A DNA stretch of 64,000 nt from Nematostella vectensis (GCF_932526225.1 NC_064041.1:15410951-15474950); one strand, 5' to 3'. Numbered from the stretch's first letter, positions 1-9,303 are shown. The notes: generated by a model from the sequence alone, not told the origin. Program-made: numbers and translations.

Positions 1-226
1 TGATGGTGAATCTCCCCAGGAGTAGTTCCCAGGGTACTTTCCATAAACCCGGGCGACACAACAGGCGTGGTTACCACTCTAGTGTTTAGGAGAGGCGACC
101 CTGTTATTGACACGTGACCAAGGGGTGGTGACAGCGGCGTCCCAGCATGCAATAGTGCATTGACCTGGCTCTCACGAGCCTGCAGGGCTGCTCTCAAAGC
201 CTCTACCTCGGCCGCCAAGGACCCGT
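1..226 (-). CDS. Coiled-coil protein exon 18, Thr/Ser/Pro-rich C-terminal part, cut by the window edge
   Basis: Acceptor ATGTCTCTAG|ACG in the phase that exon 17 demands. It starts as helix (AEVEALRAALQARESQVNAL), then turns into a low-complexity tail with Thr, Pro, Ser, Val and Gly and no heptads. The frame is open to base 1, so the stop codon lies outside the window. The tail may be a disordered or phosphorylated end domain (inference). Confidence 0.75.
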
Positions 227-3200
227 CTAGAGACATCGATAAACGGTCATGACAAAATCAAGAATAAATCGTTTCAGCTTCAAAACGAGACATACGTAGA
301 AAAGGGAAGAGGGGAGAGTGGAAATGTATTAACAAACCCTTAAATATTTTTAAATATTTAAGGGTTTGTTGAGAGAAGGTTATTAAAATAACCTTCTTTA
401 AACCTTTTCAAACAACTTTTACCAAAGAAGGATGTTTGTTTTAAGTTATCTTTCCCTCTCCCGAACTTTAAGGAAAAACATCACAATATTCTGGTGACGA
501 ATAAGGCAGAAATGATTGGTCGAGACAACAAAGTACAAATAGAAGGGATATAATATGCGCCTTACCAGCATAGCCACTCAGCGGTATTCCGCCGTTTGCC
601 AGGCTCGCCTTAAGTTGCTCCAGTTCCTTGTTCTGCGCTGCCAACGCCGAGGCCAGGTTACCTATCTCATTCCGCAAAGGAGCTGTAAAATGTAGTGATA
701 TTTAGTAATACTGCAAGTACTTCGGGATCCCTGTGTAGATCCTGATAAACTATGAGTATCCTGTGGTTTTACCTATGGAGGCTTCATCAGCAAGTCCTTT
801 GTTCACGTGACCTTGTAATTCCTTGTCCTTTGCGGCCAGTAATGCTTGCAGTTCGGCCACCTGTCAGGCAATCATCGACGATGTAAATAGGTCATACAAT
901 CTCCATTATTTACGAATGCATATTCCTTATACCTTGTTTTAATCCTGTTGCAATAGGCGACTTGCACTAAAAATTACGTGACCTTTTGGGTGGCAAACAC
1001 GCGCGCCCCCGGCTTTTGGCGGGAAAATAATAACAACAAAAAGCAACTTATTCACACCTGACTAATCAGCAAGAAAGCTATTATGTTAGAAAGGGCTCAA
1101 TCTCGTTAAAGTATTTTATTTTTTCGTCTTCCTTTGGCATGAATGCCGCAGCAATTTCTGTGTTTATTCTAGCGTTAGTTTGCCACTCAAAAGATGTGAT
1201 TTGCCACTTGATTTCTTAGTGCAACTAACCTATTCAAAAAATATTTGACTTAAAAGCACAAGTGAAAACAAAAAGAGCGCGAAAGCCGGCATGGAATAAA
1301 AATTCTTTGTGCAAAATTTTCGTGCAAGGAATATAAAGTCAAAAGAAGCTTATTGCCATAATGGGCGGGTAGTACAATCAGATTTCTAACGTACATCAAC
1401 GTATTTAGCGAAGTCTATTAAGTAACCCGCTCAGGCTTATTTGGGGAATGGCCCTCGTCTGATTACGTATGCGCTACACCTAGTAATCTAGTGACGTTTT
1501 TGTCAGGGCTACACATGTACCTGTTTCTGAGCACTAGCCAGATCCCTTGCCGCGGTGGCCTGGGCATGAACTCGTTTCTCTTCCGCACGAACGGCTTCCA
1601 GTTCCTTCTCAACTTTCTCCTGGAAAATAAAAAAATAACAGAGTTATTTAAACACATTTTTTTTTTTGGGGGGGGGGGGGGGGCGTTGGCCGCATCAAAT
1701 AATAGGCTATTGGCTTCTAAATTGTTGGCACAGGACAATTGTGCAAATCTATTTATGGGATTCAGCACGAAATACAATGGTAATGCCATTTATTGGAAGT
1801 TGGTATTTATTTGCTACAAATCACCCAAAACTCTACATAACAAAATCAAATCCAAGGATTAAAAAAAAACATCTAGCCAAATGTCTAAAAAAAAAAGGTT
1901 TAAAGAACACACATGTCTGCAAGATTTTTTTACCAACCTTCATCGCCTGTCCTTGAGCACCACTGAACATGCGCCGCAGCTCATCTATCTGATCCTGAAG
2001 ACCGCTGACACGCGCCTGCTGAGCACCATCTCTATTCGCCAGGTTCTATGACGTCACAAAAATAGCACTTTTAACGACCATTTTCCAATCAAATCAAAAT
2101 AACCCCATCGATACTGGCCACATTTTTCTTAAATAAGCTTTCACTTTATTAAAGAAGGCCAATCACCTCGCCATTTTATACTCCCGCCCAATGCCGAGTG
2201 ACAGAAGCCTTCATTTCCATCGACGAATTCAAGCAAGTAACGTATAAATAACGTATCATACTTCATTCTTAGATCGTTATTTTGAAGTTTCCTTGCAAAT
2301 AAACCGCTGTATTTTCAATGTTAAACAATAACAAAGGAGTGGTTGATCGACATTCTTTAAGCTCCTATTCCTTCTAATCGCGCAAGGAAACATAAACAAA
2401 TCACGTTTTCAGTATCAGTAGCAACCGAGACTTGTGTAGAAGCCAATAAACTGGTCAAACCAACTGGTTTTCCCAATCAATCGCTGAAGCCCCCCTCTTC
2501 AATAAGTTCACCCTCCGAGACAACCTCCCCTAGCCCCGCCCACCCTGAGGAGCCATTTATTGCTTAAAGGCGCTGCCACCGGGTCACTAGTCACTGACCT
2601 GTAACTGGCGATTCTTCTCGTCTAACAGGGCTTCCAATGCAGCGTTATCCTGGTCAGCTTTACCAAGCTACATAAAGGCATAGGTTAGTTGTATTCCCCG
2701 ACATCTCAAGAATTGGAGGAGGTGTAGCTTGAGGGGGAGGGGTGGGTAGCTCCCCGATAACTTACACGAATTGGTGAGGTATGACTTGAGGGGGAGGGGT
2801 GGGTAGCTCCCCGATAACTTACACGAATTGGTGAGGTATGACTTGGGGGGAGGGGTGGGTAGCTCCCCGATAACTTACACGAATTGGTGAGGTATGACTT
2901 GAGGGGGAGGGGTGGGTAGCTCCCGATAACTTACACGAATTGGTGAGGTATGACTTGAGGGGGAGGGGTGGGTAGCTCCCCGATAACTTACACGAGTTTG
3001 TGAGGTATGACTTGAGGGGGAGGGGTGGGTAGCTCCCCGATAAAATACACGAATTGGTGAGGTATGACTTGGGGGGAGGGGTGGATAGCTTCCCGATGAC
3101 TTACACGAGTTTGTGAGGTATGACTTGAGGGGGAGGGGTGGGTAGCTGTACCTTATGGCTGAGTAACCTGGCTCGATGAACCTCATCCTGCAAAGCCGCC

Positions 3201-6200
3201 ACTTCGTTCCCAAGCTGCCTTGCGAGATCCCCATTAGCGGCCTAAAATTATAATGACAGGAAATCGGGGATGCTTGTCACCCTTTCTGTAGGGCTGGACT
3301 ACCATGTTTCGAGAGCGCAGATAAAACATGGTCTGAACAAAGGCGTAGAAAGGCGCCTGAGGTAGCCACAAAACGACTCATTTCTGACCACGTAACATAG
3401 CTTAGGATCGAAATTGTTGGTTTTTGTAGAGGGAGGAAACCCGGAGAACCCGGTTGTATATTAGTGTAAGAACCAAAAGTAGTTTTGATTGGCAACCAGC
3501 AAGATTGACAGGTTATCTGCTGATCAGTGTTTTGATTTGCTTAACAGTGAAAGTGACAGGCTACCTGTTGATAAGCTCTCTCATTGGCTTTTTGCAGCTT
3601 TTCTGCCATTCTGTCGAGTTCGTCTTCAAGTCCGCGAATCCTTGCGGCGCTCGCAGACCGCTCACGGTCAAGCTAGAAACAAAAAATACACAAAACCGAT
3701 AAATAAACACATCGATCGCGCGAAAATACTTTAAATAAAAGGTTAATCTAGTACAAGGACTTTGTTTGGAGCTTTTCTTCTTTGATACTAAAAAGGTTTT
3801 TGGGAATGGGTTATTCATCTCTCTTGATCCGACAAAAAGCTCACACTCGAACGTTAAGTAACGCAGCTATGTCTTCAATCTATGTCGATCAACCACTTCT
3901 TAGTTATCTTTTACAAGCGAAAATACAGTGGTTCATTTGTAAGACAACTTTAGAATAACCATCCACGATTGTAGTCTGATAATTTATTCATGATATTTGA
4001 TTAAGAGTTTCTCAGTTACTTGCTTGAATTAGCCGATGGAAACGGATACTGTGTGTCACTCGGTCTTGAGTATGAAATGACGGCGTGATTTACCTAAAAC
4101 ACGTGACTCACCTGCGTCTCTGCGTTGTCTAGCGTTTTATCCAGCCTATCCTGTGCTCGCGCCAGTTCCCCCTCCAAGTCCTTGATCTGACCCTCAAGAG
4201 CTCGTTTGTCACCTGCACGCTTGTCGGCCTGACAACGACACCAATTCAGTGCACAAGTCATGTGACATTCAAAAGCACGTCATTAGACACGCTTGTCGGA
4301 CTGACAACGACACCAACTCAGTACAAAACATCAGTGCACAACCAACTCAGTACAAAAGTCATGTGACATTCAAAAACATGTCAATAGACATGTCGTGTGA
4401 CTGTTAAAGAGCTTTTGTCAACCACACCTTTTTTTTGTTTTCATTTAAAATTGGAAGACAAACTATTTGAAGAATTCTAGAATAACCATCTAAAAAGTTC
4501 CAAACGTTATTTACTAATTTCGATCGAAAATATCGCATTAGCTTTTCCAAATCAACTGATGGAGCATGTCTCTGGTCAAATGTAGAGAAGGAGTTAACGC
4601 ATGATGACTTTAATGTGTTCATTTCAGTAAAAAAAAACTGTTCTGGAATACAGTCCATTGGAATACAAATAGCTCCACTCCATTTCTAAAGTTCAAGTTT
4701 TCTAAACTGATATTATTTCAATATTCAAAATAAGACCCGACATCGGTGAAAAACATATGATTTGACGATCATATATGGAAAAAAAATTACTTAAAGAGTC
4801 TCTATTAGCCTCTATTTTGTCAGGTTGACAAAAAAGTAGAGCATAGTTAATTAACTATGTTGTAAGAGAAATGCTTTTTTTAATACACTTCCCGGCGGGC
4901 ATCACTCACCGCTCGTCTCGCTCGCTCTTTCGCATCCTCCAATGCGTCCACCAGGTCCGCAACCTGCGCCTGCAGTCTCTTCTGTTCAGCGGCGTTATCA
5001 CCATGCATCGCTTTCAACTGAGAAAAAAATCGGACACTTAAGCGAACACGTTTCGGACGACTTTATCTCGCTACGTACGCACTTGCTTATTCTGTTCCTT
5101 GCTACGAGCCAGCTTGTTGCGCAGCGCATCCAGCTTGTCCTCTAGACTGCTGATCCTATCTTCGAGGGGCCCGCGGGCGTCAGCAAGCTGTTAAAATAGA
5201 AAAAAAGAAAACAAAGTGTTTGTGCTTTGAAAGGTTGGACCTGTATGTGAATAGACCTGTATGGAGTACGTGAGAGGGTTATGAGAGGGGTGAACCAAGA
5301 GGTAGGTGGGGGGGGGGGGGGGGGTGGACCCTGGGGTATGTGAGGGGTAGATCCAGGGTGAGGTCAGGGAGTGGAACCTACCGCTTGATCCATGGCGTGT
5401 TTGGCGAGTTTCAGTTGATCTTTGAGAACTGCGATTTCATGTTCCAACGAGGCAACCTCTTGTTCGTGGGCAGCCTTCTCGTGAGAAAGCTGAAAAATTG
5501 AGTTTAACACTAAGTTGAGCTTCGTAGGGTCAGACGACAAAATTAAGCGAACCTATTATGTGCTAATCGAAGCGCGCTTCTATTACATATATCAGTTGCC
5601 AAGTAGCCTCGTTGTGAAAGTTGACACTGTATAATATTTTCAGAGTCACACCTGTTTTTCTAGACGTCCCACCTGTATTTCTAAGAGTCTCACCTATACT
5701 TCTAGGGGTCTTACCTATATTTCTAAACGTCTCACCTATATTTCTAAACATCACAACTGTATTTATTGAAGTCAAACCTGTATTTCTAGACGTCACACCT
5801 GTATTTCTAGACGTCACACCTGTATTTCTAGGAGTCTCACCTGTATTTCTAGACGTCACACCTGTATTTCTAGATGCCACACCTGTATTTCTAAGAGTCT
5901 CACCTGTATTTCTAGTAGTCTCACCTGTATTTCTAGTAATCTCACCTGTATTTCTAGGAGTCTCACCTGTATTTCTAGGAGTCTCACCTGTATTTCTAGG
6001 AGTCTCACCTGCATTTCTAGACGTCACACCTGTACTTTTAGACATCTCACCTGTTTCCCTAGATCGCCTTGTTGGGCAAGCTGCGATCTCGCCTTCTGTA
6101 GCTCCTTCCCAAGCTTCTTGAGCTCCGCTTCGCGCCGGGAGTTATCATCTTCAAGCTGCGAGCAGACACAAAACAATAACAATTTCAACGACCACGAGGA

Positions 6201-8930
6201 ACAAAGTATTATATGTTTCTCTTACGTAAAGACATACGTAAATTTGGTTAATGTGCGATCGTGGTTAAATGATTATGGGCTTAATACTAATAAAATATTG
6301 GCCAGAGGGGCAGAAAAAAACTACTTCAGATCATTGATTGTGCGATTGCGTCTTTTTATGACTCAATTTCTATTTATGCCTGTAGATTTTGAAAATACGA
6401 CTTAAACCTGTCGTCCTTTTCCTGCAAACTACACTGATTTGAAAACAGGGGACCGAAATACCACGTAACCATCATGCCGAGAAAACATGGTTGGTGTTAC
6501 TGCGTGACAATCATGGGGGAATGTTGCGTGACCAATAGCGTGACTCGCCTGAGCCTCGTGTTGTTTAGCTTCGTCCAGCAGTGCCTTAAGATCCCGGATG
6601 TTGCCCTTTGCCTGGAACACACCATGCAGCATGAGTTAGAAATACTCATGTATATACTGTAATACTGAGTTAGAAACACTCACTTATATACATATGTAAC
6701 TGTGCAAAGGAAAGCAACGAGGGCCGACTTTATCCAGAATTGCAGGTTTGGGCCTAATTGTTTAGAATTCGCAATTATTAATTCGCCCCTTTGGTGCGTG
6801 ACACAGATCGACAGTCTGCTATCACATTGCAGGGCGTCACAATACGAGAAATCCGACCACAACAATTTGAACTGATCGACCGAGAAGACCCTGGTACAAG
6901 GTTTATTTTCCACACCAGCTCTACCTTATCATCAGCAGCACTGTCCTGTCGCTCCTTCTTCAGTGCTCCAAGCAAGTCCAGGTACCTTTTATGAAGGTCC
7001 CCCAGAGCACCTGCCAACTCGTCCCCTGGCCCTAACGCCCCTCGGATTTGGTCCCTATTGTTGCCCATGTCGTCTTGCAGGTCTGCGAGTCTGTCAAACA
7101 CTTCGTCCTTGTCAAAGGATCGCTTTAGTTCGTCCTCTAGATCTTTTATTCGGTCTTCAAGATCTTTGTTTGCGCTCTTTGAAAGATATAAAGGGGTTGG
7201 AATATAATGAGGTTAAAATAACAAAATAAACCGGAAACAAACTCGTTCTACTCTAAAAAAACAGTATCAGCTTGTCAGCCTTGCAAATAAAGCAGCATCT
7301 TTTATTTTCTATAATCCAAGAAATCCCAACCTATCTGCGTTCGCAATTACCTTGACTCCTTTTTCCGGTAAAACTTTCTCCCTATCTTCCTATAAGTGTC
7401 TACAGTCTGCCTGTTTCCTAACCTTTAACCCATATATCTGCGTTACTAAGTTCTCTCTGCACATCAGTTAGACATTGTTTCCTTACCCTCAACCCATCTA
7501 TCTGCGTTACTAAGTTCTCTCTGCACATCAGTTAGACATTGTTTCCTTACCCTCAACCCATCTATCTGCGTTACTAAGTTCTCTCTGCACATCAGTTAGA
7601 CATTGTTTCCTTACACACAACCCATCTATCTGCGTTACTAAGTTCTCTCTGCACATCAGTTAGACATTGTTTCCTTACCCTCAACCCATCTATCTACGTT
7701 ACTAAGTTCTCTCTGCACATCAGTTAGACATTGTTTCCTTACCCTCAACTCATCTATCTGCGTTACTAAGTTCTCTCTGCACATCAGTTAGACATTGTTT
7801 CCTTACCCTCAACCCATCTATCTGCGTTACTAAGTTCTCTCTGCACATCAGTTAGACATTGTTTCCTTACCCTCAACCCATCTATCTGTGTCCCCAGTTC
7901 CCTAGTCTCCCTCTCCTTGTCCATCCCAAATCGAGCAGCTTGTAGTGCCTTTCCAGTTTTTTCTTGTTCTTTACGAATTCGATCTTCCGCGGCTCTTCGA
8001 TCGGCCTATAAGAAAACAACTTATTAACTCGAAACAAAAAACTTTGTTCTTCGTCGTTTACTGTAATGTAGCAGCGGCAAATTTAGATTGACTGACGCTA
8101 CATTCTCGACTATAAAGAACTCGAAAAATAAAAAAAATCACTAAAAATGCAGATATACAAAAATATGACATCCGAGGAAAATATCAACGTTTTTCTCTTT
8201 TTTTTTTTGCTAGTGTGCCCATATCCTCATGTTTAAGGTTAGACAAAAAGCTTAACAATTTCAATCGTATTTCCAGTAAAAATATATTTAAAAAGAAATA
8301 AAAAAATACCTTGTACAATTCTAGCTGTAAAAGTAAGACTAAAATTAAAGTCCTAAAAAGGACCAATATAGGCCTTAATTTCAAATTCTAACGTTTTCAT
8401 GCAGCTATTGTGTATAACATCTTGAAAGAAACTAATAATGTATGTTCCAAAAACTTTAAAATCAATAAAAAAGTTGTGAACTGATACGAAAAAAAGAAAG
8501 CTTTAGGAATCACCTGGTTCTGTTGCTTCAGTCTATCAATTGCATCTCGGAGTTTTTCTATTTCCGCTTCCGCCGACTTAAGCCTCGCTTTGGTGTCAGC
8601 CAATAAAGGCTCAAGAGAGCTTCCCTTGGCAACCTGGCCCTCTAACTCGGAGAGGCGCTTCCGAAGAGTTTCAGCATTAGCTTTCTCGCGGTGCAAAGCA
8701 TCCTGGGTACCTGTAGAAGAAATCAATTTTATGTCAATTAGTCAATTGGGACGGAGAGATAAGGGTCATGCCTAACAGGACACCAATGGCTGCAATTGAA
8801 TTTTCCAAAGTTGAACAAAACTAATAAAGGCAATCCAAATAACATGCAAAGAGCAAACAAAGTAACGCAGCAAGTAAGTTGTTATTTCAATCAAATCAGT
8901 TCCCTGATATAACTGTTTACCAGTCTCATC
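1..8930 (-). CDS. Long coiled-coil protein gene, 3' part (spliced, partial)
   Basis: I do not recognise the family. Eighteen exon segments, read from high to low coordinates, join in one frame and give about 700 residues. They are rich in Glu, Lys, Arg, Ala, Leu and Gln with heptad-like spacing (for example RIKDLEDELKR and RISSLEDKLDALRNKLA), so a long parallel coiled coil is likely. No catalytic motif, signal peptide or membrane segment is visible. Exons 3-15 are all multiples of 3 and phase 0, mostly 105-117 nt, which suggests growth by exon duplication. Exons 16-18 change phase consistently (0 to 1, 1 to 1, then on), which supports the model. The C-terminal tail loses the heptads and becomes Thr/Ser/Pro rich, and it is open to the window edge. 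The 5' part is missing: upstream exons would lie inside or beyond the tRNA array. Filament, Golgi or centrosomal scaffold roles are all possible and nothing here decides between them. Confidence 0.8.
331..397. repeat. Two adjacent short foldback palindromes in an intron
   Basis: Bases 331-370 form an inverted repeat with 19-bp arms and a 2-nt centre. Bases 374-397 form a second one with 11-bp arms and a 2-nt centre. They lie between exons 17 and 18, and no flanking duplication was identified. Confidence 0.8.
566..682 (-). CDS. Coiled-coil protein exon 17
   Basis: Acceptor ATTTTACAG|CTC and donor GCTG|GTAAGG; 117 nt, phase 1 in and out, matching both neighbours. Last clear heptads (LAAQNKELEQLKASLANGG). 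Confidence 0.85.
773..860 (-). CDS. Coiled-coil protein exon 16
   Basis: Acceptor CCTGACAG|GTG and donor CATAG|GTAAAA; 88 nt, so it moves from phase 0 to phase 1. It contains AELQALLAAKDKELQGHVNK. Confidence 0.8.
1521..1619 (-). CDS. Coiled-coil protein exon 15
   Basis: Acceptor TTTTCCAG|GAG and donor AAACAG|GTACAT; 99 nt, 33 residues, phase 0 (KVEKELEAVRAEEKRVHAQ). Confidence 0.8.
1657..1683. repeat. T11-G16 homopolymer tract
   Basis: Eleven T then sixteen G, about 37 bp upstream (gene sense) of the exon 15 acceptor. It reads as C-tract then A-tract on the gene strand. Confidence 0.9.
1938..2045 (-). CDS. Coiled-coil protein exon 14
   Basis: Acceptor GTCATAG|AAC; 108 nt, 36 residues, phase 0 (RVSGLQDQIDELRRMFSG). 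The donor is taken as ATGAAG|GTTGGT, which keeps phase 0. A GTAAAA site four bases further on would shift the frame. Confidence 0.75.
2599..2667 (-). CDS. Coiled-coil protein exon 13
   Basis: Acceptor TTTATGTAG|CTT and donor TTACAG|GTCAGT; 69 nt, 23 residues, phase 0 (NAALEALLDEKNRQLQ). Confidence 0.8.
2735..3148. repeat. 57-bp minisatellite in the exon 12-13 intron
   Basis: About eight head-to-tail copies (56-57 bp) of a G-rich unit with GGGTAGCTCC near 2744, 2801, 2857 and onward. On the gene strand most copies contain CGTGTAAGT, a full consensus 5' splice site, whereas the real donor of exon 12 is only GTACAG. One strand is strongly G-rich (runs of 4-6 G). Confidence 0.9.
3152..3241 (-). 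CDS. Coiled-coil protein exon 12
   Basis: Acceptor TAATTTTAG|GCC and donor CATAAG|GTACAG; 90 nt, 30 residues, phase 0 (QLGNEVAALQDEVHRAR). The 57-bp minisatellite begins directly after the donor. Confidence 0.8.
3565..3672 (-). CDS. Coiled-coil protein exon 11
   Basis: Acceptor GTTTCTAG|CTT and donor CAACAG|GTAGCC; 108 nt, 36 residues, phase 0 (RIRGLEDELDRMAEKLQKA). Confidence 0.85.
4112..4228 (-). CDS. Coiled-coil protein exon 10
   Basis: Acceptor GTTGTCAG|GCC and donor ACGCAG|GTGAGT; 117 nt, 39 residues, phase 0 (QIKDLEGELARAQDRLDKT). A second copy of its acceptor and first 12 or so bases lies 72 bp upstream in the intron. Confidence 0.85.
4216..4322. repeat. 72-bp offset direct repeat copying a 3' splice site
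   Basis: About 35 bp from 4216 recur at 4288 with two substitutions. On the gene strand both copies read GTTGTCAG followed by the start of exon 10, so the acceptor is duplicated. A further partial copy of the flanking sequence follows to about 4390. Confidence 0.85.
4842..4859. repeat. Perfect 18-bp palindrome
   Basis: CATAGTTAATTAACTATG in the exon 9-10 intron. No function assigned. Confidence 0.7.
4910..5017 (-). CDS. Coiled-coil protein exon 9
   Basis: Acceptor TTTTCTCAG|TTG and donor GAGCG|GTGAGT; 108 nt, 36 residues, phase 0 (KRLQAQVADLVDALEDAKE). Confidence 0.85.
5083..5187 (-). CDS. Coiled-coil protein exon 8
   Basis: Acceptor TTTAACAG|CTT and donor AAGCAA|GTGCGT; 105 nt, 35 residues, phase 0 (RISSLEDKLDALRNKLARS). 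The next exon is only 65 bp away, so this is the shortest intron in the gene. Confidence 0.85.
5308..5324. repeat. G17 homopolymer in an intron
   Basis: Seventeen G inside a purine-rich stretch between exons 7 and 8. Confidence 0.9.
5382..5489 (-). CDS. Coiled-coil protein exon 7
   Basis: Acceptor TTTTTCAG|CTT and donor AAGCG|GTAGGT; 108 nt, 36 residues, phase 0. Heptads are clear (VASLEHEIAVLKDQLKLAK). Confidence 0.85.
5640..6050. repeat. 21-bp minisatellite directly after the exon 6 donor
   Basis: About 19 units. On the gene strand each reads roughly CTAGAAATACAG|GTGAGAC, so each carries a strong donor and a pyrimidine-poor AG. The real donor AAACAG|GTGAGAT is in register with the repeat, so the array probably grew from it. 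Because 21 is a multiple of 3, frames on both strands stay open; I do not call a protein here. Confidence 0.92.
6051..6155 (-). CDS. Coiled-coil protein exon 6
   Basis: Acceptor GCTCGCAG|CTT and donor AAACAG|GTGAGA; 105 nt, 35 residues, phase 0 (EAELKKLGKELQKARSQLA). The 21-bp minisatellite starts at this donor. A donor 21 nt downstream (GTACAG|GTGTGA) would add seven in-frame residues. Later repeat donors lie beyond an in-frame TGA. Confidence 0.85.
6549..6611 (-). CDS. Coiled-coil protein exon 5 (GC donor)
   Basis: Acceptor GTTCCAG|GCA; 63 nt, 21 residues, phase 0 (DLKALLDEAKQHEAQ). The donor reads CAG|GCGAGT, a good match to the rare GC-AG class. The nearest usable GT downstream would break the phase-0 pattern. 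Confidence 0.75.
6925..7176 (-). CDS. Coiled-coil protein exon 4 (largest internal exon)
   Basis: Acceptor TTTCAAAG|AGC and donor ATAAG|GTAGAG; 252 nt, 84 residues, phase 0. Heptads at the start (KDLEDRIKDLEDELKRS) give way to a Gly/Asp-containing break near residues 40-55 (NNRDQIRGALGPGDELAG), then helix resumes. The break suggests a hinge in the rod. The acceptor has a weak pyrimidine tract. Confidence 0.8.
7425..7888. repeat. 64-bp minisatellite copying an exon end and its splice donor
   Basis: Seven copies, with CGTTACTAAG at 7441, 7505, 7569, 7633, 7697 (one change), 7761 and 7825. On the gene strand each holds the last 18 or so bases of exon 3 plus GGTAAGG, so eight near-identical donors stand in a row. 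A diverged copy of further exon sequence (AGAGAACTTAGTAACG versus AGGGAACTGGGGACA) shows the unit came from the exon-intron junction. Confidence 0.93.
7871..8005 (-). CDS. Coiled-coil protein exon 3
   Basis: Acceptor TTATAG|GCC and donor GAGG|GTAAGG; 135 nt, 45 residues, phase 0. It is a charged helix containing RIRKEQEKTGKALQAAR. Its last 18 or so bases and its donor are re-copied seven times in the following intron (64-bp repeat). Confidence 0.85.
8514..8710 (-). CDS. Coiled-coil protein exon 2
   Basis: Acceptor TTCTTCTACAG and donor CCAG|GTGATT. The exon is 197 nt: two bases finish a codon, then 65 codons follow. The sequence is strongly heptad-like (KRLSELEGQVAKG, AEAEIEKLRDAIDRLKQQ). 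The frame upstream of the acceptor has a stop and no ATG, so an upstream exon is required. Confidence 0.85.
8921..8930 (-). CDS. Candidate 10-nt micro-exon (exon 1 of the visible part)
   Basis: The minus strand reads ATTTTTACAG, then GATGAGACTG, then GTAAAC, giving good acceptor and donor sites around 10 nt. Splicing to the next exon gives Asp-Glu-Thr-Gly and matches the one-base phase that exon 2 requires. The tRNA array begins about 30 bp further upstream. The ATG inside it is out of frame with exon 2, so this is not a start exon. It could be chance, since short splice-flanked strings are not rare. Confidence 0.4.
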
Positions 8931-9068
8931 CTGTAAAAATGTGTATCCTTTAAATGCAAGTTTTTAAATTACCATCAATGCAGTTGCGTTGACTCGCTAG
9001 CTTTTTCTTCAGCAACCGACTTTTCCACAGACTAGACTAAACTGTTGTGATAACAATATTGCAGAAAC

Positions 9069-9150
9069 GGTAGCGTGGCCGAGCGGTCTAAGGCGCTGGT
9101 TTTAGGCACCAGTCTCGAAAGAGGCGTGGGTTCGAATCCCACCGGTGCTA
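9069..9150 (+). tRNA. tRNA-Leu(UAG), first of the array
   Basis: Full length, but the 3' acceptor is CGGTGCT instead of CGCTGCC, so two pairs are weakened. Confidence 0.7.
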
Positions 9151-9222
9151 ATTGGATTATTTTTGTAGGTTACTTTTGCTGCCTTCTTTTGTAAACTAAA
9201 TCGCTGTAGTTGTATATCAGTT

Positions 9223-9295
9223 GGTCCGTTAGCTCAGTTGGCAGAGCGTGGTGCTAATAACGCTAAGGTCATGGGTTCGAGCCCCATACGGACCA
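9223..9295 (+). tRNA. tRNA-Ile(AAU)
   Basis: All stems intact; D-loop AGTTGGCA instead of AGTCGGCA. A34 would be read as inosine. Confidence 0.92.
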
Positions 9296-9303
9296 GCAGT
9301 TTA

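Noticed and set aside
1463-1862. Overlapping 96-123 aa frames on both strands around the homopolymer tract
   Set aside because: They cross the T11-G16 tract and exon 15 in wrong frames; shadows of the exon and intron.
2875-3234. Pro/Ser/His-rich 119-aa minus-strand frame
   Set aside because: Product of the 57-bp intronic minisatellite; it runs out of frame into exon 12.
4404-4658. 84-aa minus-strand frame in the exon 9-10 intron
   Set aside because: AT-rich, no heptads, no splice sites in the gene phase; nothing supports coding.
5563-6121. 160-aa and 166-aa frames of seven-residue repeats on both strands
   Set aside because: A 21-bp repeat keeps any frame without a stop open. It sits in an intron, both strands are open, and the minus-strand frame is not the frame of exon 6.
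6118-6405. 95-aa plus-strand frame
   Set aside because: Antisense to exon 6 and its upstream intron, without any supporting motif.
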